Below, one piece after another: positions 49,301 to 61,100 of a DNA stretch of 64,000 nt (its first letter is position 1; every line of letters starts with the position of its first letter). Both the position numbers and the translations under genes were made by a program. The notes under the pieces were generated by a model. It searched no databases and was not told the DNA's origin. It worked only from the letters and a program-made list of their open reading frames with translations. This DNA comes from Physcomitrium patens (Eukaryota; Streptophyta; Bryopsida; Funariales; Funariaceae): assembly GCF_000002425.4 (NCBI RefSeq), contig NC_037275.1:3479646-3543645 (forward strand), written 5' to 3'.

Positions 49301-52188
49301 CTTGCATGCAATTTTCTTTATATCTCACAAAATATAAGCTCAAATGCCACGAAATTTTTATATATAGCTTTTTAACATAAAATATTATATTCTTTAAAAA
49401 TTTTAAGCCAAAATTCATCTCAAAACTTAAGTTATGGCTCCAACCATTACTATAAATAAAATTACTTACTTATTCCCTTTGATTTAGAAGCACTGCCTTC
49501 AATTTACTATAACTCCTTTACATGAACTTTAAAAGCAATAATTCTTTCATAAAAGACATAGGACTTAAAATTTCTATTCTAGATGTACCTTTTTATCTTC
49601 AAAAGCTACTATACAACTCTTCATATCTTCAAAAGAGTAATAGTATGTCTTAAATTAATACCTTAACTTTAAATGGTTCCATCTTCTTCACCCTAACTCC
49701 AAATCCTTTAATTTTTACACAAATCGTAGTCCAAATCCTAAACTTTATAATCTAAGCTTTTAATTTCTAAATGCTTTCTTTAAAGTTGCCGAAATCCTTG
49801 TTAAGGTCTCAGGTAGCTTCCTCAAAGCCCATTGGACATGATATTCGATCAATTGGGATGAAGTTCTCCATTCCTTGCCTTCATCTTACCATGCCATGTT
49901 TTCAATCCTTCCAATTAGCTTTCCATTAGTTTAGATTTTCATCCTTATGCTTCTACCTTCTCTTAAGACTTCATACTAAACATTTAGGTCTTGTATTTTC
50001 TTTAATGTCAAAATCAAAACAAGTAATAAAATAAAGTAAAGTTTCTTATATCAACTCTTTTTAATTTAATTTACTAACCACTCTAACACACATCTAGATT
50101 TATTAACATATAATACATTTTAATTAATTTTTACATACTATAAACATTTACAATATGACACCACCACAAAATAGTGTTGTTGAAACGACAAATCAAACCA
50201 TTGTAGAGATGGTAAGAAGTATGCGTCATACTCAAAATCTTGGTTATGAATTTTGCTCAAAATTTTTGATGAATGCAATATATATAAGAAATAGGTGTCC
50301 AAGAAGTGCTCTTGCATCAATGACATAAGAAGAAGCTTGGAGTGAGAAACAACCTTATATTTTGCATATGAGAACTTTTGGATGCATTGCATATGCAAAG
50401 ACACCACATTATATGAAGTCCAAACTTGATGCAAAAGGTATAAAGTGTATTTTCTTAGGATATTATGAAGGTATCAAGGCATATAGGCTAATATGTTTAG
50501 ATACCAAAAAGATCATCAAAAGTCATGATGTAGAATTTTTAGAGCATAAAAGTGCTTGTGAGTACTTGGAGATGTGTTCAAGTAGAAGTAATGATGTATT
50601 TTTGGACACATCTCCAATTCTAATAACAAAAGAAGAAAATCAAAAAAATAAAGATGATAAAGGTGTGAATGAAGATAAAAAAGAAGACTTACAAATTTTA
50701 AAGATCAACATAAAAATGTTGAAGATTATGATGATGATGATGATGAAGAATATCAATTTTTAAGTGAAAAAAGACAATCTTTAAGAGAAAAGATACTTAA
50801 AAGAGAGCTTGGAATACAACAAGCTGAATCTTCTTCAAATGAAAGAAGATATCTATTAAGAGAAAGAAGACCTCATGGCGAATGGTAGGAGAACCACATA
50901 TTTCTTCAAATAAGTGAAGAACATGTAAATATTGATTTTCTTGTTGATCTGTTGTCTTTGTATAATGCTATAAAGTCCCTAGATGCAATGAAGTGGGAGA
51001 AGGCTAAGGAAGAAGAATACCAATTTCTTATGAATAATAGTAAATGGGAATTGATACTTCTTCCACCAAATTGATTTATTATTAGTTGTAAGTGAGTATT
51101 TAAGACTAAAAGAGATATAATGGATATAGTAATGAGGTACAAGATAAGATTAATTGCCAAAGGATATTCACAAGTTGCTAAAATCGACTTCAATAAGACT
51201 TATGCATTTATTGCCAAATTCACCACCATAAGGACCATTGTGGTAATTGAGGCAATAATGGACCTTGAAATGTACCAAATGGATGTAAAGATGGCCTTTT
51301 TGAATGGAGAATTGTAGAAAGATATCTACATGGATTAACCTCAAGGATTTGTACAATAAGACAAAGAACACATTATATGCAAGTTGAAAAAATCCTTATA
51401 TAAATTAAAAGAATCACCAAAAGTATGGTACCAATGTATTGACACATTTTTTGTCAATAAGAGATTTTTAAGGATTGAGGCTCATCATTCACTATATGTA
51501 ATGCAATCTAAGGAATTCTTATTGATTGTAATTCTTTGTATTGATGATTTGATCATCTTGGCTAACAATATAGAAAAGATGGATTAGATAAAGGCCATAT
51601 TAGAAAAAGAGTATGAAATGAGTGTTTTGAAAAAGCTCCACTATTGCTTAGGAGTAGAATTTGTAAGAGATCATGGCAACAAGACCATTACAATGAGCCA
51701 AATCAAGTACATTGAAGAAGTATTAAAACGATTCAAATAGAGGAGTGCAAGTTCATTGGAACACCTTTGAAAGCCAATTTAAAGTTGATGAAGCTCATGG
51801 ATGAAGAGTATGTATAAGTCAAAGATGAGATGTAAAGTATTCTATATAAGGTAGCAATAGGCTCACTTGTATGCAATAGTGGCCACAAGAGTAGAACTTG
51901 GATTTAGTATGAGTGTTGTTAGCCAACACATGTCTAAGGTAGGACCTTTGTATTAGATAACGATAAAAAAAGATATTGATGTACTTGAAAGATATAATAA
52001 ACTTTAAATTATGTATTGGTGGTAATAACATTGATTTGTAAGGATATTGTGATGTAAATTGGGCTAGAGATACAAATAATAAAAGATCCACAATAGGATA
52101 TATTTTCTTTATTGGAGTGGGAGCCATTTTATAGAATTACAAGAGACAACCTATCATTGCAAGATCAACGATGGAGGCTGAGTACATG
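46357..52188 (+). mobile_element. Decayed Ty1/Copia retrotransposon (Copia-2), interrupted by R1
   Basis: A probable 5' LTR starts TGTTAATAG near 46357. Gag begins MASSEGEG at about 47172, with a segment at 47525-47797 (MEEVEDLIAYINKIKALRNQ) and a CX2CX4HX4C zinc knuckle near 47840. Protease-like and GAG-pre-integrase segments lie at 48001-48530 (WHYFLGHLNVKSM). Integrase runs 48610-48905 and resumes at 50156 (RTFGCIAYAKTP near 50364). Reverse transcriptase lies at about 50900-51760 (KMAFLNGEL, CIDDL) and RNase H at about 51850-52188 (TMEAEYM). The 3' part is cut by Gypsy A. It has roughly two to three dozen breaks and is less AT-shifted than Copia-1. Confidence 0.85.
48907..50155 (-). repeat. 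Long dispersed repeat R1, copy 3, inside Copia-2
   Basis: Non-coding block that splits the Copia integrase. Read on the minus strand it begins TGTAAATGTTTATAG, an LTR-like start, and aligns with copies 1 and 2. The flanks ATATAC and ATATGA may be a worn target-site duplication. At 1.25 kb it is consistent with a solo LTR. Confidence 0.65.
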
Positions 52189-55100
52189 TAGAATAAGTAG
52201 TTATTTTCAGAATGTAGATACCTAGTGTATAGTATAAACAGGGATATATAACTGCTAAAAAGGTGGTTCAGTAGGTAGAATGGATGAATAGTCAGAAAAA
52301 GTAGTTATCATCTGTAGTATAGGAGTTGGTATCTCGAGGTAGTATAAGGAAGATGGGAGAGGGGAAGAAAATGCGAGATTGCGATAGTACTGAGCCAGGA
52401 ATAAGCTTGGTGCTATCTCTTCTTTTTAATTTTCTTGTTTCTTTTGTGTTAGTGTTGATTCTAGTAAAGAGAATCGATTTAATGAATTAATGTTTGATTT
52501 ATATAGTTGTTTATAGATCACTGTTTATCAATTGTTGTGAAAGATTGTGGACGTATGGAAGTTTCTAGTCACTGTTTATTGCAAGGTTGTAAGTTTAGTG
52601 GAGAGGAATTGTAATCGAAGGAATTGACTTGATTTTGTGGATTGAAAGTTGTTCGTTCCAAGGTTTAAAATATGCTTGTGTGTTTGTGAATTACACAGGG
52701 TACTGAAATCGTTGTCGTGGATGTTATTGTATTGATATGAGAGAGTGGATAGTAGGAGGAAAAGTTAAGTATTCTTCGGTATGATAAGCATTCAGCAGTA
52801 GCGGTTAATTACGTGATCCTAACAATTGGAGCTCATATACATGGTCATTCTCCGTATTCGAATCTCCTATACGGGTTTATTTTGAGAGGTTTCTTCCGGA
52901 ATAAGTAAAATGAGTAATCACATTTTGGCATCGCTGTTGGGAATTGACAACATTATTGAGTGTTAGGAATTAATTGTCGAAGCAGTAAAGGAGATTAGGA
53001 AGCAAACTCAGTAGAAATAATGAAAGAATATGGTTATTAAGAATGAGAATTTAACAGCAAAGAGAATAAAGTAATCAAAGGAAAGAACAGAGCAATCGCA
53101 AGCAAGAAATTTGTTGTGTAATGAGTGAGATCTCAAATTAAAAAAGAAGCATTGACAAAGTTGGATTAAACCGTGGTTGCATGCCTATCGATATATTTGA
53201 TCGTACCCAGAAGATGATCGACCTCTAATATTTCAGAAGTACATACCGTTAAAGAAATTGCTAAGAGCACTCGCGGCGAGCGCTGCTAATAGTCTAATAA
53301 ACCTCTCGAAGCCGTTAACGAAAAACGAGGAAGGCACAGAGGAATTAGGCACTCCACTGGGTATCTTCTCAATTGAAAATACATCCGATCCTAACAAGAC
53401 TGGTTCTGAAGATCGGCATAAATCACTTGCCAATAAAGACCAATTTAGAGTATATCAAAACCTATCGTTTTCACCTTATATTCAACCAGTAAAATTATTT
53501 GGGAATAATAATAGTCAATTGGGAAGGCATGGAAGTTCAAAAAAGACTTTTGCAAGAGACAGTTTTTATTTTAATAAGAAATTGAGTGGAACACCGACAT
53601 CTTTAATGACGTTCGGAGGACCAACAGTTTCGATTGCACTTCAAATGAGTGCAGTGGGCAATCAAACGACTAGCGTCGCACCATTACCTATTTTTTGGGG
53701 TTTGCTAGGTGCGGATCCAGATCAATATTTGTCTCAATTCTTGACGGCGTGTATAGCCAATAATGGAAGAACTGAAGATATTTGGCTGAGATGGCTGCCA
53801 ACGACATTGAAAGACACAGCATTTGAGTGGTATAACCGCTAACGTGTGGGACAATTTATCAATTGGGAGGCATTGAAAAATGCATTTTAAGCCCATATTC
53901 GACTAATTGGTTTTGAAGAATATCTTAGAGAAAAATTAATGAACAGCAAAATAGTACCAGGGGAAGCGGTACAATCATATTATGGTCGTGTAGCGGATAT
54001 ACTTCAAAAATGGCCAAATAATCAAATGCTGGAATCATTTGTGTTGTCTATATTGGTTAATGGACTACACCCACCAGAATTGAAAATGTTTGTAAAGGAG
54101 GCCCAATCAGCCACCATTGCATCATCTCTTGAATGAGCAAAAACATGGGAGAAATGTCACTATGACCAGAACTTAACAGTTGGAGCCACGATGATTCCAT
54201 CTCAAGGAGGTTATCAAATGACAAATTGGAATGACACATCGAAAAGTTATCTGGGAAGGAATGATTATGGTACAATTTCACAGGGAATAGTGGATGCCGT
54301 TCCATTGCAAGCTGTACCACCATCATCATCACACCCGTATGTGCCTTATTCCACATATCAGAAACCAATACCTACAAAGAAATTACCAAATGCATTAGTA
54401 TCAAGGGATCTCAATGAGTCATTGCTGTTAACATTGACAAAAAAAATAGATGAATTAGCTGTGAATCTGGCCAAGGATAAAGAAAAAAGGCATAAACCAA
54501 CCAATATGCGTCCCAATGTCTGGTGCAGCAATTGTAAAGAGCAAGGTCATTTAATAATAGAATGTCCTTCACCACCCCAAATGACTGTACAATGTACCTT
54601 TTGCGGAGGCAAGCATATTACTACCAACTGTTGGAATTTATGGAAGCAACAACAACTCAGTAATCAGATAATGACTAAACCAACTTCATGGGATGTCAAT
54701 CAAGTACAGACGAATAATAGGTTTGGCTAGAATAGAAATCGAGTGAATAAACAAAACAGAAATTATTCTAATTTTCTCAACTCTGAATTTTACCAAGAAG
54801 GTGTATCCAATACTCATGGATTGGCGATGAACCAACTAAAATACCATCAATATCCACCCATGATGAAGCCAATGCCAGACTCTACAATAACAATGGATCA
54901 ATCAGCATCCTTTACTCATCCGACATGGAACAGACCTAGCCGTTATATACCAGTAGAGACACCCGTTATCCTTGAAGGAGTTAGCAGGAGACCACTTCGT
55001 TGCTATCGTTGCAGACAAATCGGACATTAAGCGAGTGAATGTCCTAATCCAAGGGCTAGTGATGACCAGACACAATATGTGGAAATTGTAAGCAGTCTCG

Positions 55101-55487
55101 TCACACTTATCAGCAGTGCAATGCGCCCTTTAATTATAATAAATATGACCAGCAAATATAAACAAGCCAATTGGCGGAGGATAAAGGCCCTATTCAACGA
55201 GACTCACTAATACATCGTGTCGAGGTGGTGAATGCAGTGCTTATCAAAGGCCAACAAAAAGACAAGAATCCAATTCAGGATATAGATGAACCAATCGCAG
55301 GAGAGCAAGTAGTACCGTCTATGGGGCTATACAAACCAATATCAGTATTGGGACGTATCCCAATATTGAGACCTCAACAGACTAAGGAACCCAATTCGGT
55401 CCCACGTGCCAATTTATTGGGACCATTAAGATCGATCCCAACTGACAAAGTACCAATATCTGTACAACCTAATAAAAGATCTTACGC
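52189..55487 (+). mobile_element. Gypsy element A, 5' LTR and gag part
   Basis: The probable 5' LTR is 52189-52922, followed at 52926-52947 by a tRNA-Asp-type primer-binding site. Gag spans about 53258-55160. It has a retrotransposon gag core (FLTACIANNGRTEDIWLRWL, DTAFEWYNR, VPGEAVQSYYGRVADIL) and CCHC knuckles CSNCKEQGHLIIEC, CTFCGGKHITTNC and CYRCRQIGH, plus a fourth knuckle-like motif near 55078. No pol of this element is seen before the head-to-head LTRs begin. It inserted into the Copia-2 RNase H end. There are few breaks (under ten), so it is clearly younger than Copia-2. Confidence 0.7.
52926..52947 (+). other. Primer-binding site of Gypsy A (tRNA-Asp type)
   Basis: Starts TGGCATCGCTGTTGGG and matches about 15 of 22 positions of the tRNA-Asp primer-binding site TGGCGCCGTTGCCGGG used by plant Tat/Athila-type Gypsy elements. 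All differences are transitions. Confidence 0.55.
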
Positions 55488-56911
55488 TATCGTATTACGT
55501 GCTATCTTGCTTGAAAACGTGTCGGATGTCTGGCTGTAAGAGATAGTATGGTGTTTCGCTAATACTCAAGCAGTCTGTCAGTTCTTGACTATCCAAATAC
55601 AATCTATATCGGATTGCAATGTAAAAGCTTAATTCCAATATAAAACGCCTAGAGACCCTATATAACTTCAATCTCTTTTGTTATTTTTATTTTATTTTAT
55701 TTATTTTATATTTTTTATTTTATCTTTATCGTTAATTATCTTAATCTTAGACCGTGAACTTTGGCAAGCTGTGATCTTCAATCTGTCCTTCCGACTTGTT
55801 ATGAAACATCTATCGCTAGTGTCTCTGCAAGCCCTTTCGAATGCTCAAGAAGTTTCAATTCAACTCGCTTACAGATTGTAAGGCTATGCTGCAATCCACA
55901 CCAATGTCCCTTGGCCGCTCGCCGATATTCCTCTTATCCTTGTTGATAGGTCCCCAGTTATCATAGAAATCCTAAACAACCCCAATTCGTCAACTCGCAA
56001 TACCTCTTTAAACTGATGGCAGATATCCTCTATCCGTACAATCAGATTAACACAACCATGCATGCATTCAGCATACTCAACCTTCTAGACAACTCTGAAT
56101 TTCAACCACAGAAGTATCTCCCATTCCATCAACAATCAAAAGTACCAACTTTTTCTCTCTTTCAAAAAAAAAATCCAGTTCACCAATATAACACTGACTT
56201 TCAGCAACGATTGCCTCAGTCTTCTCAAAATCCTATGAAGAAAAAAAAAACCCCAATTCTCTGTCTTTTTCTCGAAAGCATGAAGCTAGCTCTCCGACCC
56301 TTAAAAAATCCTAGTTCTCTCCTTTTTTTCGAGCATGAAGCTAGCTCTCCGACCCTTAAAATCCTAATTCTCCCCTTTTTCATTTCTTAACCTATCTTCA
56401 CCTTTAACCTGGAGAAGATCCTATTCTTCTACCTTGGACTCCCCGAATTGGAACAGCTGACAAAGCTTTCTCCCCTATTTTTCCCTTTAAGAGATCCTTT
56501 TTCTGAAAGGACGTTCTTGGAATGGCACAAAGAACGAAACAGCCTGTAACGGAATCGAAGCCCCCTAATTAGACCGCATTGGGTTGCCCGACCAAGTCAC
56601 GTCTCATATTGGGTAAAAGACCCATAATAGGACCTGGATTAGAGGTCTTCTGAAATTGAATCCAATTGGCTCTTCGAACCAAGCTCACCCATCGTTGAAT
56701 TGGTCCTTTTCTTTTTTGCTGACTCCCATTATTAGAATCGAACGGAGCATTTCGTTATTGGTGAGTATGCCCCGGCTGATTGTAACAGGGTGACTGAATC
56801 TGGCCTCTCAATATTTACACTGGAATTGGCCACCGCTTCTAACACCCAAGGTGACTAAATATTAATTAATCTTCTTCATTTATATTTTCATCATATAGAC
56901 GTGTTACAACA
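55488..56911 (-). repeat. Gypsy B-family LTR, minus orientation
   Basis: The reverse complement aligns with the LTR at 56920-58121 over its whole length and begins with the same TGTTGTAACACG. No B-family primer-binding site or internal sequence follows its inner end (below 55488), so it is probably a solo LTR. Plus-strand open frames within it (55678-55881, 56016-56390) are taken as chance frames. Confidence 0.7.
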
Positions 56912-56931
56912 CGATGTAGTGTTGTAACACG
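56900..56931. repeat. Perfect palindrome at the LTR-LTR junction
   Basis: CGTGTTACAACAC and GTGTTGTAACACG, 13 bp each, separated by GATGTA. It is the centre of the larger inverted repeat formed by the two LTRs. Confidence 0.9.
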
Positions 56932-58121
56932 AGTATACCATGAAAATATAAAGAAAGGAGACTTTTATTAATGTTCAGTTACCTCGAATGTTGGGAGCAA
57001 CAACTAATTCCAGTGCAAATACTGAGTGGCCTGGTTCAATCACCCCATTACAGTCAACCGGGGCATACTGAAATGCTCCGTTTGATTCCAATAACGAGAG
57101 TCAGCAGAAAGGGAAAGGACCAATTCAACGACAAGTGAGCCTGGTTCGAAGAGCCAATTGGATCCAATTTCAAGACATCCAATCTAGGTCCTATTACGGG
57201 CCTCTTACCCAATATGAGACCTGATTTGGTCAGGCAGTCCAATGTGGTCCAATTATGAAAACATTTAGGTCTTACTATGGACCTCTTAGTCAATATGAGA
57301 CTTGAATTGGTTGGGCGACTCAATGTGGTCCCGATTACGGGGCTCCGATTCCGTTTCAGGCTGTTCCGTCGTTTGTGCCATTCCAGGAACGTCCTTTTGG
57401 TAAAAGGATCTCTTAAAGGTAAAAACGGAGGAGAAAGCTCTGACGGCGGAGCAAATTCAGGATCCAAGATGGAAGATTGAAGAAATTCAGAGGCTAGGGT
57501 TTGAAAGAGGGGAGAATTAGGGTTAAAGGGGAGGATAGGTTAAAAAATGAAGGAGAGAGAATAAGGGTTTGAGAAGGGTCGGAGAGTTAGCTTCATGCTT
57601 CAGGCGGGGAAAAAAGACAGAGAATTGGGGTTTTTTTCTTCATAGGGTTTTGGGAAGACGGAGGCCATCGTTGCTGAAGTCAGTGCTGTATTGGTGAATC
57701 GGGGTTTTAATGAAGTAGGTGTGATTACTCTTGACTGTTTTGTGAAATCGAAGTTACGTCTATGATTGAAGAATTAAAAGGATGTCTATAGGATTGAGTA
57801 TGCAGAGTGAATGAAATTTATTGGATTACTCTAACAAGACACTCAGTGGATACAAGGTCGTGAGTATAAAGCAGTATTGAAGATTAGCAGATCGGATTGT
57901 TCGGGGTTCTCTGTAACATCTAAAGACCTACCAGCTGGGGCAAAAAAGATTTCGGTGAGCAGTCAAAGGACATCCATATAAATTTACGGTATATTTTTGC
58001 AGTCGTTTATATTCCAACAGTCAAAAACTGATAGACTGCTTGAATATTAGCGAATCTCCATACTACCTTCTACAACCAGATGCCCGACGCATTCTTGAGT
58101 AGGAAAGCATGTAATATGACA
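56920..58121 (+). repeat. 5' LTR of Gypsy B
   Basis: Begins TGTTGTAACACG, ends ATATGACA, and is followed at 58126 by TGGTGAACCCGACGTGAAAG, a primer-binding-site-like sequence placed directly before gag. Its mirror partner lies at 55488-56911, with only eight bases between the two starts. Confidence 0.7.
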
Positions 58122-61100
58122 GAAGTGGTGAACCCGACGTGAAAGCTTGAGGTGGAAGGTATTGGATTTCGTTTAATTTTATTTTTATTTTTATGGAAAA
58201 TAAAAATAAAAATTTTGAAGGATCTTTGGGAGGAATTTCTGGTAGGGGTTCTTCTAAAGGACAAGGTATGCATATGGATCCATCTATTGCTAGTATGTTT
58301 CAAGTCTTCTCATTATCAATGCAGCAACAGCAAAGCAATGATCGAAAGGAAGCTTTGGCAACCAAAGCATTGCAAGTAGTTGTCAATAAAATTGATCAAT
58401 TTGATGGAAGGAATATTTCAAGGTATTTAAGATGTTACATTCGTGAAATGGAATTAAATCAAATTTTTGAAAAAAAAATAGTTGAATTATTTGGACTTGC
58501 TATGATACCGGAGATAAGAGACCATATTACATCGATTACGGATCGTTATAGAAATTCATGGGAGGTTTTTTCACATGCATTGAAAGATGAATATTTCTAG
58601 GAAGATGCTAATCGCGTTACTAAGAAGCTGTTTTTGGAATGGATTGAACGGCTTGATAAGAATTTGCAAGCAACAGAGGTACTAAGGGAATTTGAGAGGC
58701 AATACTCTCAGTTATCGAAGGTAGAAAAATTGACATTGGAGCCGAACAAAGTTGATCTATTTCTTCAAGCTGCTGATGAAAAATTGCAAGGAAAATTGAA
58801 ACTCCTTCTTGCAAACAAAGAAGAAGATGAAAAATTGACAACAAAGTGGAAGAACGTTGAAGATGCGGTGGAGTTGCTTGCAAAAAGAGAAAGGAGAAAG
58901 GATAGGAGTAATATTCCGAAAACAATACAAGCACCCAAAGCTCCAGTACGTACAACACCACTAACAATATCTACAGTTCAACCTTCGACATCCTTATCAT
59001 AGAAGGCAGATATAGAGATGGAAGAAATTATACAAGGAATGCGAGATCTTCAAATCAAATTGGCAAGACTTGAAGAGAATACTTCTACAAACAATTTGAA
59101 GAATGTTTCAAAACAAGGATATGTACAAAGAAGCATTTGGTGTGATGACGCTTCACACACTAGGAAAGATTGCAATGAATTTAATAATATGATATGGCAA
59201 GGAATTATTTGCTAGAAAGATGGGAAGATAGCATTAAGAGATAGAAAGAATCTTCTTCAAACCAATTTTGGCAAGGGAGGAATGAGAGCATTGGTTTAAG
59301 ATTACTTAAAAGAGCATGAAACAGCAGCACAAGAAAGTACAAGTTATGGTGCTAAAGTAGATGATGACCTTGGTAGATGTATGAAAACTAGTGAGTTTTG
59401 GGCTTCTGCCATTTCTACAATGTAAGAAGGGAAATTACCTCGAGAAGCGTTAAAGAAGACTGCAGCTACAATACGAGGTGTAATAAGTTGGGAGGATCCT
59501 ATTGAGTCTCTTTCAAATCATGCATATATTACTAAGAGCCAACATAAAGCTTTGATGGAAGAAAAGAGACGAGGAAATTTTGATGATACGAGAGAAGGAA
59601 ATTCTTCTAGGAGGCAAACTCCAAAAGACAAGGCTCGAGAGGCAGCTTCACAAGAATTTCTTGTAAAGGATACCTCAGCATCATTGGAAGAAAAAACAAG
59701 GGAGACAAAAAATAAGGGCAAATCAATTGCTTATAAGCTACTTTCTGACATTGAAGCGGCAACAAATTTGAAAGGGATCTTGAAAGAATGTATATTAAAT
59801 GCTAAGGTGGAATTCACATTGAAAGAAGTTTTGGGAATTACAAAGAAGGAGTTTCATGATGTTATCATTGATAGTATTAAGCGAAAGAGGTAATTAATGG
59901 ACGACACTAGAATGAGTCATGCTATTGATGCAAGAATATATAAAGATGAAGAAGAGGTTGATATTGGTTACAAGCAACCAACAAATGAAAAGAATGGGTA
60001 TAATCAACGAGTATGTTTTGAAGATTATAGTGATAAGGAAATGGAAACTTTGAGTCATTATACTCGAAAGCATTGGACAAGGGCAACTACTGAGGTATTG
60101 GTGAAAGTAGGAGATATAGAAGAACTAATTGTTGCTTTAGTCGACCATGGTTCTGAAATAAATCTTATGTCTAAAGATCTTTATAAGAAGCAAAAATAGC
60201 CAATTGATATGGAACATAGATGGACAATACGAGCAGCTAATAACACATGGGGCAAATTATATGGAGCTTATCCAGATGTCAAAATTCGGATTGGGGATGT
60301 TGCAATAGAGCAACATTTCTTTGTTCAAGATACAACGTCTTATCCATTGATTTTAGGACAATCTTATATTACGGCAACACAGATGGAAACAAAAGTACTT
60401 GACGATGGTTCTACTTATACAAGGATACGTAGCGAAGGTAAGAGGAAAGTTATACAATTTCTAACAGTACCTCCTAACCATGAACGGAATCGAGATAGGT
60501 TGAGGGAGAAACCATTGCCAAAGATTGTTGAAGGATTTAAGGATTTTGGGGAGGTGCCACTATAAAGCGCGATTGTGGAGGTACAAAAGAGGAGGTACTC
60601 TCACGAGATGAAGGTGTCTTTGATACGAGTTTTATTGGTATTTTAGAGAATGGAAATATTATGTATAAGAAAGTTGATGATTTTAAAAGAAAAGAAAGAA
60701 AAAGATTATATAATATTGAAGGAGAATTACGCAAGTTAGGTACATTGCAAGATGATGAGAGGATTTTAGGTATTTATGAAGAAAATGGACTGGAAGATTC
60801 ATTGGAATTGATTACATCTATTGAGTTAGGATATAATGATAAGATTGTTGAGATTCATTCAAGAGAGGTTTATACCATACTTGAATCTTTTCAAGCACCA
60901 GAAGTCACTGTAGAGACGAGATATAAAATGACAGATAAGAAAGTAAAGCCTATTGCTGGACCATTATCAGAAGATTTTAAGGAACAAATGGAAGAAGCAT
61001 CAAAAGAAGCAAGTTTAAGAGATCCAATGAGTATTGGACATCAGTTTACTAAAGAGACTTTTGAAGAATTAAAGATTGGTTCTGATGGTTCTTTATTGCT

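Noticed and set aside
52840-52870. TTCGAATC motif resembling a tRNA T-loop
   Set aside because: No matching acceptor, D or anticodon arms around it. It lies within the leader end of the Gypsy A LTR.
57054-57467. 137-codon minus-strand frame inside the Gypsy B LTR
   Set aside because: Lies wholly in an LTR. The mirrored LTR does not keep a comparable frame over the same length, so it is probably chance.
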